A DNA stretch of 64,000 nucleotides from Symsagittifera roscoffensis (taxonomy: Eukaryota; Xenacoelomorpha; Acoela; Convolutidae), in assembly GCF_963678635.1 (NCBI RefSeq), contig NC_087066.1:61494054-61558053 (forward strand), given 5' to 3'. This document shows positions 24,036-34,407 of this stretch, piece after piece. Each line of letters opens with the position of its first letter. Position 1 is the stretch's first letter. The notes beneath the pieces were generated by a model. That model saw only the letters and a list, made by a program, of their open reading frames with translations, did no database searches and was not told the DNA's origin. Position numbers and translations under genes: made by a program.

Positions 24036-24088
24036 CTCACTCCATTTTCAACGGCCTTCGAAAATTTCAACGAGGGGAATGTTGACTC
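24036..24088 (-). pseudogene. Exon-like piece, S1 protease homologue (Asp-type, frameshifted)
   Basis: Relative of 17292-17337, with a donor gtaaac at its 3' side. The start reads VNIPLV in one frame and the rest FSKAVENGVR in the next, because of one extra base. The catalytic Asp position would be Asn. Surrounding DNA (gtgcctgcatgttttctcaa near 24004) also resembles the sequence next to the 17.3-kb copy, so a whole segment was duplicated. Non-functional as it stands. Confidence 0.35.
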
Positions 24089-24577
24089 TTTTTTTTGGGT
24101 TTTATCAGAGAATACCAAGCTATATCTGAGGTGAAGCTTCAAAAGAAAAAGTCGAGTAGCAGATATCTTTAAAATCAACTGCACCTTAATTTTATAGATA
24201 TACCTTTTAATCTCTCTCCTAGATTTTCAATTTTTTCGCTTAAGGTCTCAAAGTTTTTTTAATCAAAAAATAAAATGTGTTATCTGGAGGAAAATTAACC
24301 AACAGAAGTTTTTTTCTTCCAAACTAACTTTTTATTCAGTCGCTTTGGGCAGGTTTTTTTCTCCTAAATGAGCTTTTTGTCAAAACAAAAAACAAAAACT
24401 ATTAAAAACTTTTATTAAAGCGTTTTTTGCTATATTTTACCTATATTTATACATTCTGTCTTAATTCCAATCTTGTAAACGGCTAAACCCAAATTTTCGT
24501 AGAAAAAAAACAAATAGGTTTAGGAAAGGTCAGTTTTCCGAAAAGTTTATTATGATTTTTTCAGAAATGTAAATGTA

Positions 24578-24628
24578 TACACACACACACATTCACAAAC
24601 ACACACACACAAACACACACACACACAT
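24578..24628. repeat. CA microsatellite
   Basis: Interrupted (AC)n run, 51 bases, with attcacaaac and aaac interruptions. Confidence 0.95.
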
Positions 24629-25124
24629 TAACATATATTTATGTACAAATATATAAAAAAATATACAGAAATTTTGTTAAATGCATTTTTGCAATATGAT
24701 CCCTATATTTTAAAATTATCAGTTTATGTCTTGTTTCCAGTTCAATCGACCAATTTGTCATGCTTTTTGCGTTTTCATGTTTTCTCTTTAGCTTATTATG
24801 CAAAGTAATTTTTCCGATTTCAAAAGTTTTTTTAATGTTTGACACTCGTACTGATTTTTATCAATCCTAGCACAAGGATTTTGAACACATTTTTTTTTAA
24901 ATTCCTTATTCAATCATAATATTTTCGGTTTTTTATGTTGCTTGGTCAACTTAGCAAAGTAGTCACTTTTTTTCATTTAAGAGATGGAAAATAATTTGGC
25001 TCAGCCAAAAAACATCAGTTGAAACCATTAATTTTGAACAAAAAGGCAAAATAAGTGTAATCAATTTCCCAGTGGGTATATTGACAAAATGTGGATATTT
25101 TTTGTTTGCTTTTTTTTTCACTTT

Positions 25125-25530
25125 TAATGAATTCGACTGATAGTTTTTTTGGCTGAGTAAACACATTTTGCCTCGTTCAAAGGGAAAAAATGGATTATTA
25201 GTTTTAAAGAAATAAAATATTAAGGCGGTTGTGATGTGAAAGTTTGAAGCTCAAAACTTCTTAAATCACTAAATTTTTTGAGCGTGAGAGTTTTACATCA
25301 CAGACGCCTTAATATTTTGTTTCTTTTAAGCTAATAATCAGTTCCTTACAATTTAGGATTAGTTAAAGTTTTTGACTGGCTAGTTTTTTCCTCTTTCTCA
25401 TTTTATCTCATGAGAAGAGCATCCAACTTAACCCGGGAGATTAATGACGCGGGTTAAGAACCGCAACTTCTACCAGACTTTCAAAACCGCACTGATTTTC
25501 ATTCCGAGACTGAATGTTCACAATCTGGAG
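25125..25530 (+). repeat. Duplicated segment, copy 1
   Basis: Shares with 27680-27985 the words gactggctagttttttc, gagaagagcatccaactt, accagactttcaaaac and attccgagactgaatg in the same order. It contains a hairpin insertion (25193-25339) that copy 2 carries only in part. Confidence 0.75.
25193..25339. repeat. Imperfect ~147-base hairpin
   Basis: The left side gattattagttttaaaga and atattaaggcggttgtgatg are mirrored on the right by catcacagacgccttaatat and ctaataatc. Could be a MITE; no target duplication was confirmed. Confidence 0.7.
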
Positions 25531-25938
25531 TAAAGTTTTCATACTACTTTTTTATTTACTATTTAAGCGATACTGGAGTTCGCTTTTCGTAAAGGTACAT
25601 CTTGAAGTTTCACTAATTTATGCAAAGCGATACTGCTGTTGCTTGATACATTGTTAAATTTTGTCATTGCGAAGTAACTTTTTTTTTGTATTTTCCTCGC
25701 TCAAAATATTTGCTTAAAATCAACTTAATTGTCAAGCAAAAACAAATTTTATAAAAATAGCGTTTTGAATTACATTGCAAATATTAAGGATTTTTGTATT
25801 TGAGATAGCGGATCTTTCCAGGATTGTAGCGCTGACTGTTAACTTTTTTTTCTGAGTTTGATTAAGGGTTGGGATATACAAAAATGAGTACTTTTGAAAT
25901 GCTTTTGTGCTTTAGAAATTAATACAAGAAAACACTAG

Positions 25939-26007
25939 CCATAAAACTTATAGTCGCACAAAATGCTGAAGGCGGTGTAATGGAACGGACATAATTTCTT
26001 CACGCAG
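25939..26007 (+). pseudogene. Exon-like piece, relative of the 16721-16811 exon
   Basis: Plus-strand segment between actag and gtaaat. It reads KLIVAQNAEGGVMERT, then a stop, then FLHAGK. The shared core gaaggcggtgt and the flanking splice-like signals match the reverse-strand exon at 16721-16811. The in-frame stop marks it as dead. Confidence 0.25.
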
Positions 26008-26054
26008 GTAAATCATGGACAACTAATATCTTTGACCAACCTTTCAAAAATTTT

Positions 26055-26395
26055 GGCCGGCATTTTTGTTAGGTCAACCAAATTGACTTTCCGAGCGCTC
26101 CAGAACACTATAAAAACAATTTTTTTAAGAAAAACATTTCAAAAGCCGTTTTTGAGCATTTTTGTACAACTTTGGCTTTAAAAATCGGTTTTTTTTCGGC
26201 GCGCGCTTCTTTTCAAAATTAGTTTGTATTGGCGCCGTAAGTGCCTAAGAAAAATTTTAGGGTTGGTCGGCTTAAAGTTGATGTATTAAACTTTACCAAT
26301 GGGGAATTGTTTGGTTGGTAAGGGTGTCGATTAACTGAAGGGGAGGAGAACGGGGAGCGTCCCCCCGCCCCCTCCCCAAAAAAAAGTTCCGCCCC
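26055..26395 (-). repeat. Dispersed repeat with 'ccgcccct' end, copy 3 (rearranged)
   Basis: 26055-26230 is the inverse of the 21906-22163 family (ggtcaaccaaattgactttcc, then ggcgcgcgcttc), while 26337-26395 carries the terminal words aacggggagcgt and aagttccgcccct in direct orientation. So this copy is rearranged or two copies overlap. Confidence 0.55.
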
Positions 26396-27679
26396 TAAAT
26401 ACTAGGCATAAAAAGTTTTAATTTTTTAGCATGATTTTTTTTCTGAAATGTTGGTTACTAGTACTCGAAAACTCGCTCAAATCTTTTCAGCTATCCCTGC
26501 TTCTATTGCAAAAGAAGAAAAGTATGATACTTGGTAGGGTTTTTGCCTATGTCTAACGAACGAGTTAGATTTTCTATATTTTTACTGGCATCTGAAATGT
26601 GGTGGATTGTGTTGAAATTCTCCAAGTGGTTGCTTCAATCCCACAGAAAAAGTATAACGCAAACTTTTAAAGTGCGTTTTGGTTCCTCTTCCTCTCTTGT
26701 TTTTTTTAGAAAAAAATACGTTAGGAAATTTTTTTAAGCTTAGCATGAACCTTTTTTTTTGTTCTATGCTTTGCGCCATGGTCAATTTAGCCTGATAATC
26801 ATTTTTACAATCAAGCGAGACAAAGTAAGTGCCAAAAATCATCAGCCCAAACTTTAAAATTGAAGAAGAAAAAGCAGAAATAAATATATTCAAAACCCGA
26901 GTGGGTAAAATGACGAACGTTTTAAAAATTGAAAAACGTGGAGGAACTTTGTATTCGGGTGTGTTCTAGTTTTAGTTTCTTTTGTTTTTTAATTTTCAAC
27001 GCAAGGTCAGAAACCACAAAAATATTCGGAATGGTTTGAGTGATATATTATTTTACAGCCCTTTCAGTCGTGATTCGAACAACTTCTTAAAATAAAAAAA
27101 AATCTCGAGCTAATAAGGTGAGCGTGCAGGGCAGGGTTACAATAGCTTTTTTAAGCTGAAACTAGACCGTAAAATTTTAGTTTCACTTAAGTAGACTGAG
27201 TTTTTGGAGTTTTTAGCGCCATTTTGGGAATCAAAAACACCATTTTTGAAAATTAAAAAAAAATTGTTTCTAGAAATTTTTGAACAAAAACATTTTCCCA
27301 ACTAGCCTCTTTCATTATGACTGTCACATTTAATTGATTTCTTTTTTTTTCAGTTTTATTATTACACCACAGAAGAAAACGAATTTCAAAAAAATGTATG
27401 CATTGCTAAGCCAATATGTGTCTGTATGTTCCAAGATTCCAGAGACAAGTTTTTAAGCATGTTAAAATTTTTTCCGAACGATCAAAGAAAATGAAAGAAC
27501 ACAAGAAGAACAAAAGAAGCGTCCTTGTTGCGGAAACCGCTTACAATTCACAAAACGCTAAATTCAGCCTCGTAAGGATTTTTGAAGTCTATGTTGGGAA
27601 TTTTCTGTGCTATTGCCCAGTAACCGGTTGTCCTTGTTTTTTTTCATCAATTTTAATGATTTCGGTTGATTTTTTTCGT
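26396..27679. other. No recognised feature
   Basis: AT-rich spacer. A plus-strand frame at 27416-27838 runs into the duplicated segment and has no recognisable domain. Confidence 0.35.
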
Positions 27680-27985
27680 CTGAGTGAACACATTTGGTGG
27701 TTTGAAAACAAAAAAAAACGGATTATAAGTTTTAAAAATCATAATAATTCATGGTGGTTCCGGTGTAAAAGCTTCAAGCTCAAAAAATTTGATGGTTGGA
27801 GTTTAGGACTATCTTTTTCAAAGCTATGGACTGGCTAGTTTTTTCTGTCCCTCATGCTCGTTTTATATCACGAGAAGAGCATCCAACTTGAAGATTACAG
27901 TCTTTCTTACCCGGGTTGAAAAGCTCAATTATTACCAGACTTTCAAAACAGCGCTGATTTTCATTCCGAGACTGAATGATAACAG
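27680..27985 (+). repeat. Duplicated segment, copy 2
   Basis: Partner of 25125-25530, about 2.5 kb away, same orientation. The shared words are listed there. Confidence 0.75.
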
Positions 27986-28199
27986 TCGGGAGAAGGGTTT
28001 ATAGTCGCTGATAAAGTCTGGAAGTATTACATTATTCGCGTTTGTCTAAAAATTAATCGTGAAAATCTGGAAATAAGTTGCCATTGTCTGAAACTGAGTT
28101 TGCGATAGCCTGGATGTAAAATCGCGACAGTCCGGAAATAAGTCGGAATTGAAAAGCTACGCATGACAAATTCATTCTGCGCGGCAAGTTTGGTGTTGC

Positions 28200-28203
28200 T
28201 TGC
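28200..28203. other. Target-site duplication, left
   Basis: TTGC directly before the LTR; matches 45102-45105. Four bases is the usual size for many gypsy-type elements. Confidence 0.85.
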
Positions 28204-28401
28204 TGAGTTACGTTCTAGGTTTAACTCATAGAGTAATTTCGGATAGGGTACATTGTCTGCTCGTCACGCTATCTTATTTTCGGCCGGATAGATTCGTGCA
28301 ACTTCTTAGTCTAATACCGATCCTAATCTTACTCTTATACTTTCTAGTCTCAGGGTGTTTAACTAGTCTCTGCTAGGCTCAATAGATCTAGAGTATACTG
28401 G

Positions 28402-28407
28402 TTTATT
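28402..28407 (-). promoter_or_regulatory. Polyadenylation signal in the 3' LTR
   Basis: AATAAA on the reverse strand, roughly 200 bases inside the LTR. The 5' LTR has AATAAG at the same place. Confidence 0.5.
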
Positions 28408-28468
28408 GCGATTGCTAAAGTTCTCTTGGAGAGGTAACTAATTTCTAAGTTAAATTCAAATCACTCTG

Positions 28469-28495
28469 GTGCTGAAATTAGTGTAATTTCAGCAC
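28469..28495 (-). promoter_or_regulatory. Conserved LTR hairpin, 3' LTR of copy 1
   Basis: Same 12-base stem with a 3-base loop gtg. Loop sequence and length vary while the stem is unchanged. Confidence 0.8.
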
Positions 28496-28608
28496 TTACA
28501 GATAAGTGGGTTGTTAGTTAGATGGATGATGATTGGTGAATGTTAAATATTTTATGGAGATAAAATATCCAATTAACCAATAATAAAAATAGTTTATATC
28601 TGGTTTCA

Positions 28609-28820
28609 CCCATCCGGGATTTACAGAGTTTTGAATCTTAGATCTTCTATCTGTAATGAAGGATGGATGTTGCTCGTTGTTATTTGGCGAGCGTTATTTC
28701 CTGTTTTGTTCTTGGAGAAGAAAGCTCCAGGAAGTTGGAGTCATCGATAGGAAGTTGGTAGTTATCGTTTGACAAAGACTATGACTGTCAACGAAATCAA
28801 TTTGATTTCAAGTTGGTTTG
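28609..28820 (-). other. Region before the 3' LTR; weak polypurine tract
   Basis: Reverse strand ends cccggatggg just before the LTR TG. This is a poor polypurine tract (GGATGGG), so the plus-strand primer site is degraded or short. Confidence 0.35.
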
Positions 28821-29012
28821 CTATGATCGTCTGTTCTTGATTGGTTGTGGAGAACTGTGTTTCGATCTGGTTTGGGAATGGGATGCCTTGTAACTCGGAT
28901 CTGTGGCCATACTCGAACATCGAGGTGGCCATTGGTCTGATTCAATGAAGTCCTTCTCTGCGAAGTCAAGTCGTACTCTAAATCCTTTATGAGTCGTGAT
29001 TGTGAGCGGCAT
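28821..29012 (-). CDS. Small ORF next to the 3' LTR (ORF5, 63 aa)
   Basis: Reads MPLTITTHKGFRVRLDFAEK and then SDQWPPRCSSMATDPSYKAS. The frame stays open upstream of the Met for 16 more codons. Copy 3 at 63131-63216 keeps VTTLTGFKVWTKHCNKGEQW and PTQC in one frame: T-T-x-x-G-F-(R/K)-V and Q-W-P-x-x-C match. Agreement at protein level between two very decayed copies suggests past coding function. It may be a separate small protein or a last exon of env or ORF4. No known family recognised. Confidence 0.45.
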   Translation of the reverse strand: MPLTITTHKGFRVRLDFAEKDFIESDQWPPRCSSMATDPSYKASHSQTRSKHSSPQPIKNRRS

Positions 29013-30408
29013 GTCAGTTGTATTTAGCCATTCTGCAGGTTGAGTGTGATGGGTCGTCTAGTTTTTGGATGCTCGCTTTTGTGGTTGTTCGTAATCTACG
29101 TACTGCATATTATAATTTAAATTTTCTAAAAAATTTTTAATTCTGTTTTTTAGTTATGATTTTTATTAATTGTTTTCGCAAAAGCGTTTTAGTTTTAGTT
29201 CAGTTATTTTTAAGAGTTACTCCAACTTGAGTACCCCTTGTCAAAAATAGTGATGTGGTAACAAAGCGTGGATGTAGCACGGTGGATTAGGCCGGCTATA
29301 GAGCATGCTCAGGACGTCCTCTCTGGTGGGTTAGGCCAGGAAAGGGAGTATGATTTCGTGCTGGTTTTTTAAGGGGTCCTGTTTGGTGTTAACATTTTTG
29401 TTATATTATTATTTGTTTTCCTTTTGTTTCATTGGTTGTGTCCTTGTCTCAATAATCAAATTGTTTTTGGTTTGGATATGTCTTGCGACTTTTTGGTGTT
29501 TTATTGTTTCTTTTTTTTAACTTGGTAATAGTCATTAAAAGAATAAATTATCCATTTTTAAGCTGGTTTAATCCGGTTTTGGTACCGTGGGTTTTATTTT
29601 CTTAGTCATGCTGTTAGTTTATGGTTTATGGTGTTTAGTAAGCTGCGTTGGTTAGTTTGGTTATTATACAATTCCATTCCAACCGGGTTAAAGGAAAAGT
29701 GGAAACTTGTTATTGCTTGTTTGAGTTGTTGTTAGTGCAAACTTAAAACTTGAATTCATTATTTTAAACAATTCTTCGTGGGCGAACTGTGCGATTGTCG
29801 GTAGAATTTCTGTGCGTTTAAACAGAAGTTATAGAAAAGGTTAGTACTGCATATCATTTGTATGAATTTACTGCTTTTAAGGCTAAATTTTACTGCTTTT
29901 GGGGTTGAAAAGTATACAATAATTTTCATCGTATTTTAAGTTTACTACATTTGGGGAAATATTTTAGAAATGAATTTACTACCTTGAATTAACTTTTACT
30001 GCATCATTTAGTGCTGTTGATTTAATAGAGTTTAAAATGGAAAACAGAGTTTATATTTTTATTTGTCATTTCTTGTTTTGAAGGTGATTGTGATGTGAAG
30101 ACTAAACATAACACAAATTACTGAACAAAATGGTTAGTTCTATTTTGAATTAGTTAGTTTGAAAATTATTAAATTCATAAACACCTTTAGTGGTCTGGGA
30201 AAAAGCCGTGAGGGAAAATGTCGTGAATAGCGTCTGAGCTAGTTAATAGTTTTGCTAGTATGCATATTATATTTTTAGTGTGCAGCAATGGCCAAAGCAA
30301 TTGCAGTGTTTTTATGGCTTTTAGTTCTTCGGTGCCTACTGAAAATTCATGAGGTGTGTTCTGGATTAGATTATAAATTTTATGATTGTATTTAGTGTTA
30401 TGGATGAA
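29013..30408 (-). other. Spacer between ORF4 and small ORF (copy 1)
   Basis: No clear gene. One part, near 29290-29360, is alignable with copy 3 at about 62815-62900 (atactccctttcctggcc against atactcccttctggcc), so the spacer is a genuine part of the element. Confidence 0.45.
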
Positions 30409-32002
30409 TTATAAAATGGTTACTTCAATGGGTTGAATATATTCATGCGGAATGATCAGAGGTCGGGATTCTTCGTCGTTGAAGGTCTTCGTGAGGGGAC
30501 AAAATATATACATTTGAGTGACGGGATCATAATTTCGGAAAATGGCTTGGAAGTTAGTATTTTTAATGCAATACGTGAAGTTTAGAAAAAATGGTGAGCT
30601 GTATTTGAAATTAATGAACTGAAATCTGTGGTGAGATTGTCGTCGTGATGTTGTGTGTAAATGAAACTGATTTTGGATAAAGCGATAATAAGTATAAGTA
30701 TGTGTTTGCTTAGTTCTCAACATGATGTCGTGTGAGCAGTGCAAATTGCGTTTTTTTTTGGTGTCAGGAAGTGAAAGGTTAGTGAAAATGTTTGAAATTT
30801 TTCGTGAAAGGGTTCATACGCTTGGCTGTCTGATAGTGATTCTGAAATAATGTGATCATGCTTTTTATCTAGTATGTTAAGTATGAATATGTATGATGAT
30901 TTAATAAAAAACTTTTCTGTGATTTGTGGATTTGCAAATTTATCGTCGTCAAGAAATTGGTCTTGATTAGATCTGATAATGTTATGATCGTAATATTCAA
31001 TTGAGTAGTCGTTAGCGCGGGGTGCAGTGAATGTTTTTAGTAATATTTTTATATCATACGTATGTAAACTGTCGGGGAGTGATTACTGTGGTTAACCTGA
31101 ATAAATCGTCTTTATTCCTTTCAATATCGATATTGATGTTATAGAGTGGTAGCGTAAGGGGGTTAGTGAAATTATAATAAGCTGTCCAATGTAGTGTGAG
31201 TATTAATACATGTTTACATGTTCATCTACAAAGTGACGTGGTTCAGGGTTAGAGTCGGATTGATTTAATGTATATTGGGGAAATAAAGGTAGGGTTATTT
31301 GAAGAAAATTCGTAGTATTGGTGTGGTCTGGATGGTTGAAATATTCTCGGGAAGTTCCGGGTTTGGATGGGAATGGGTGATTTGGGAATTTACATTTAAA
31401 AGTTCTATTAGCACGGTTAGTACTATTGGATGATTCGGTTGAAGTGGATGAATGAGCTAATGATGGAGTATAATCTGAAATTGGCGTGGGTGTTGGTGGA
31501 TTTGATGATGTTATTGTTGATGATAATTGGCGAATAGTTAGGGTGTGGGGAGATAGCAATTGTTGTTGGAGTGTTATGAAATTATCTAGTTCTTCGGAAA
31601 TTTGAATATTATTGGGTGAGTTGTTGGTGGAGCGTTCATTATTGAATGGGGAGTACGTTGGGGTTATTTGAGAAGGAGTGTAGGGAAATGTATGTTGGCT
31701 ATGGGATTGTTTAGATCGGAAAGGGGTTTTGAGAAGGTTGTTGAGCTGGTCGGGGTATGTGTAGAAGGGGATAGTTCTGAATCGGCAAACTCATCGGTGG
31801 TTTCAATATCAGAATTATTGAATTGTGAAATTGTTGTATAAACTGTGATATCTGAGTTAGTGTCAGAATTCATGCCTGATGATGTATTAGCTTGTGGTGA
31901 ATCAGGTGGCGGAAAAGCAAAAAGTGGGATAATAGGGAGTTGATTTTGGAGGTTGGCAGAGTGGGAGTTTGATCGGTGGAGTGATCCAACTTGTCTGCTC
32001 AT
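30409..32002 (-). pseudogene. Extra long ORF after env (ORF4), conserved in copy 3
   Basis: Starts MSRQVGSLHRSNSHSANLQN at 32002; copy 3 starts MSQQIGSLNRSLSYPSKYQR at 60857. The first ~270 codons are Ser/Thr/Pro/Asn-rich and probably disordered (open at 31664-32002 and 31203-31559). The C-terminal part is more conserved: RFQFINFKYSSPFFLNFTYC here (30409-30744) against RFMFMNSKYTSPFSLIFTYC in copy 3 near 62134-62193. I recognise no family. The region is broken by frameshifts in both copies but its order and start are kept, which supports a real, former gene of roughly 500 codons. It lies after the membrane anchor of env and before the 3' LTR, where gypsy-type elements usually have nothing. 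Confidence 0.6.
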
Positions 32003-32169
32003 CGTGGGCTAAAAAAATAATAATTTTGAGACTGAAAAGTGGTGGTATGGGGCTGTTCAATGATTTGTTCGTATGTATCGTCAATTGGAGGTTGTTGTGT
32101 CACTATATGTTGGATGTGGCTTTGTATGTGGCTGGGTCTTACGTTTAGGGTGTTTGTGATTGCTAAGTT

Positions 32170-32739
32170 TCAAAAATTTCGTGAGACTAAAGATAATGGT
32201 TGATTATGATGTAGATTTGGCAAATGGGGTGACGCAGGTAATGCGTTTGTGTTATTATTTGAGTCATCGAATGTGTTGGGATTTGTTGACAGTTTTGTAT
32301 TATATTCTTTAATTTGTGCATCTAGGAGGATTTTATTTATTAATGATGAAAATATTCCAAAAAATCCTGCAAATAATATGCGTACTACGCTGGCTTGTCG
32401 GTTTACTTGTGTATGTATTGTGCTTTTGTTATAGATTCCTTTTAGTAATGAGAAAAGAAATCCGATAAAAATAAACCTTGCGTATAAGATAGTCAATCGT
32501 TCTAAGATGCAATATGGCCATCCTAGAAAGGCTAAAACTTCGTTTTTGAGATTTACAAAACTAAAAATATTGATTGGTGATATATCTTGTGGTCGATATT
32601 TTTCACCGTTTAAATATATGTAATCATTGATGTCTTTAAAATATCCGCTGTAATCTTGTGCGTAAATATCTGAAAATTCTGCTGCTTCTGCAAGTTTTCG
32701 TAAATTTTGGTCTATTGATTGTCGTTGTATAGTGTCCAT
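32170..32739 (-). pseudogene. env-like gene, membrane-anchor region
   Basis: A 189-codon open stretch. After MDTIQRQSIDQNLRKLAEAA and a region ending YIYLNGEKYRPQDI come two hydrophobic segments, LTILYARFIFIGFLFSLLKG and VVRILFAGFFGIFSSLINKI, followed by a hydrophilic tail. This is the layout of a membrane-anchored envelope protein near its C-terminus. Copy 3 keeps QRQSIDQNLRKLA and the following block at 60150-60267 and a degraded hydrophobic part to about 60530. Confidence 0.65.
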
Positions 32740-32884
32740 TTGTGTTAGTGGTTCTTGAAACTGTTGTGTTCTAATGTGATGTTGTAAATCAGATTTAGAA
32801 TATATACCGATTGATTGTAAATCGATATTTGGGTTGCGAGCAATAGCTCGAATGCTTTCTGGTGAAAACTTTTTAGTGGCTGCA

Positions 32885-33518
32885 TGAGTGTAGGGTATGG
32901 TGTAAGTAGATAGTATTTTTCTTTGTCAGGCTTTAGTTGTACGACGTTGTGGCTATTTTTTGATCCACATGGGACTGCGATATCTCAAAAATATGTTCGT
33001 CTTAAAAGTGTATCAACAAAATGTACTTTATTTTTGTAGAATATGGGGATTCTTTTGTAACAACGTTTGTCCTCAAAAACATATATTGGTGATACTTTTT
33101 TGGTGCAAGTATAAAACCATAAAATGTTTCCTTCATAGTCAAGGAAAATTGATCTATTTCCGGATAACAAATATCCTGCTTATGGTATTTTTAGAACTGC
33201 TAATGCGAGTGATTGTAGAATTTGTGTTCTTTCTAATTCGCATACTTGGTGGAGTGTTTCTAATTCAGAAAGTGATATTGCGTGGAAAATTCTACTAATT
33301 GTGTAGTCTAAATTCCAATCTGAGTGAATGTCATAATGTATTGCACCAAAATCAGTACTTTTCATTAATGATAGTTCTTGTAAGCGTGTGCTTTCACTGT
33401 CGTATGGTTCTAGTCTTCCACCAGGATTTCCTGCGTTTTTGCGGAGATTCACTGGGATGTATGATGTATCTTCGTTTATTAGGCGATGTATTGCATAGGG
33501 GTCAAATTTATTTTTCAA
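32885..33518 (-). pseudogene. env-like gene, conserved block kept only in copy 1
   Basis: Two consecutive open stretches (33180-33518 and 32985-33170). The first has TDFGAIHYDIHSDWNLDY and ELETLHQVCELERTQIL; the second has GNRSIFLDYEGNILWFYTC and KRCYKRIPIFYKNKVHFVD. This looks like a viral-glycoprotein block. My impression is of the glycoproteins of chuvirus-like negative-strand RNA viruses, but that is an unverified impression. Copy 3 has lost this part: its frame at 59947-60267 joins the sequence before it to the sequence after it. Confidence 0.55.
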
Positions 33519-34400
33519 GTGGTCATGTCGAAACCTTCGTCGTATTCAACAAGTTTTTCGGAGTATTGTTTTTTGTAGAGTGGGTTTTTGTATTTACATG
33601 CAAATTCTGTTTCGTGATATATTCGAAAACGTGTCATTTTATTGTCTATATTATGGATGTTTCTAAACTTAGTACTTCTTCTTTGAGTTGGGTTTACTTT
33701 TTCAAATGGGATTGATTCAATAAAATATTTTTGGTGAAATTTAATCATTCTAGCGTGTATTCTTGCGACTCCCAAAACTGTGCAGGTTTCTTCAGGAAAC
33801 CATACTATGGTTGGTTGTGTGCGTGTTGTATGATCGCAATATCCTTGGTCATTTTTGCAAGGAAAACGAATGCCTTGATAAAGGATTGTGTCGTCTTTTA
33901 AATCTCGTGTTAGTTGTACTTTTTCAAGTTGTATTTTCCAATCAAAAAACATGATTTCTTGATATCTTTTTTTTATCTGCTTTGCAATTTGAGAGATCAT
34001 TGATAACTAAATGTGGTATCCAGTGTTTATCATGTAGATCGTATGTCAGTCTTCCGTGAAACTTCTGTCTAGTCTAATGTGACCTTGGTGTTTTTCAAGT
34101 TCTGCTTGATGTGCTAAGTCTGGGAAAACTTGAAAATTTACAAGTTTTCTATTTGTTCCGTCGTTTTGTGTTAAGTTTAATCGTCTAAGTTCATTCTTAC
34201 AATCTTGAGGGCTAAGATGTAGTAATATTTCTATATTACTCTGATAGAAAGATTCGTGGTCTAGTCGGTTTTTATTTCCGTTTGAGATTTGCGAGCATGG
34301 TACTTTCTTTTCGGAAAATGTTGCTGTAAACTTGTCTCCTGTTAATGTTGTTGATCGCGCTTTTGAGTATAATGTTGCTTTTACATTTGTGCTTTCCTAG
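33515..34400 (-). pseudogene. env-like gene, cysteine-bearing ectodomain part
   Basis: The open stretch 33515-34000 carries several Cys (IRFPCKNDQGYCDH and WFPEETCTVLGVA) and a conserved string RIHARMIKFHQKYFIESIPF. The same string, slightly changed, occurs in copy 3 at 59560-59620. Conserved Cys spacing suggests an extracellular, disulphide-bonded domain. The family of the glycoprotein is not certain. Confidence 0.65.
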
Positions 34401-34407
34401 CTTGTGG

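Larger units (their letters stand above)
28204..28608 (-). repeat. 3' LTR of copy 1
   Basis: 405 bases, about 92% identical by eye to 44696-45101. It holds an AATAAA signal (28402-28407 on the reverse strand) and a 12-base-stem hairpin at 28469-28495. The TATA word present in the 5' LTR is mutated here. Confidence 0.95.

Noticed and set aside
27416-27838. 140-codon plus-strand open frame as a host gene
   Set aside because: Runs into a duplicated segment; the partner at 25125-25530 does not keep the frame and no motif is seen.
33299-33715. 138-codon plus-strand open frame (and others at 32960, 36288, 36571, 40422)
   Set aside because: Antisense reading of env, integrase or gag; copy 3 does not support it.
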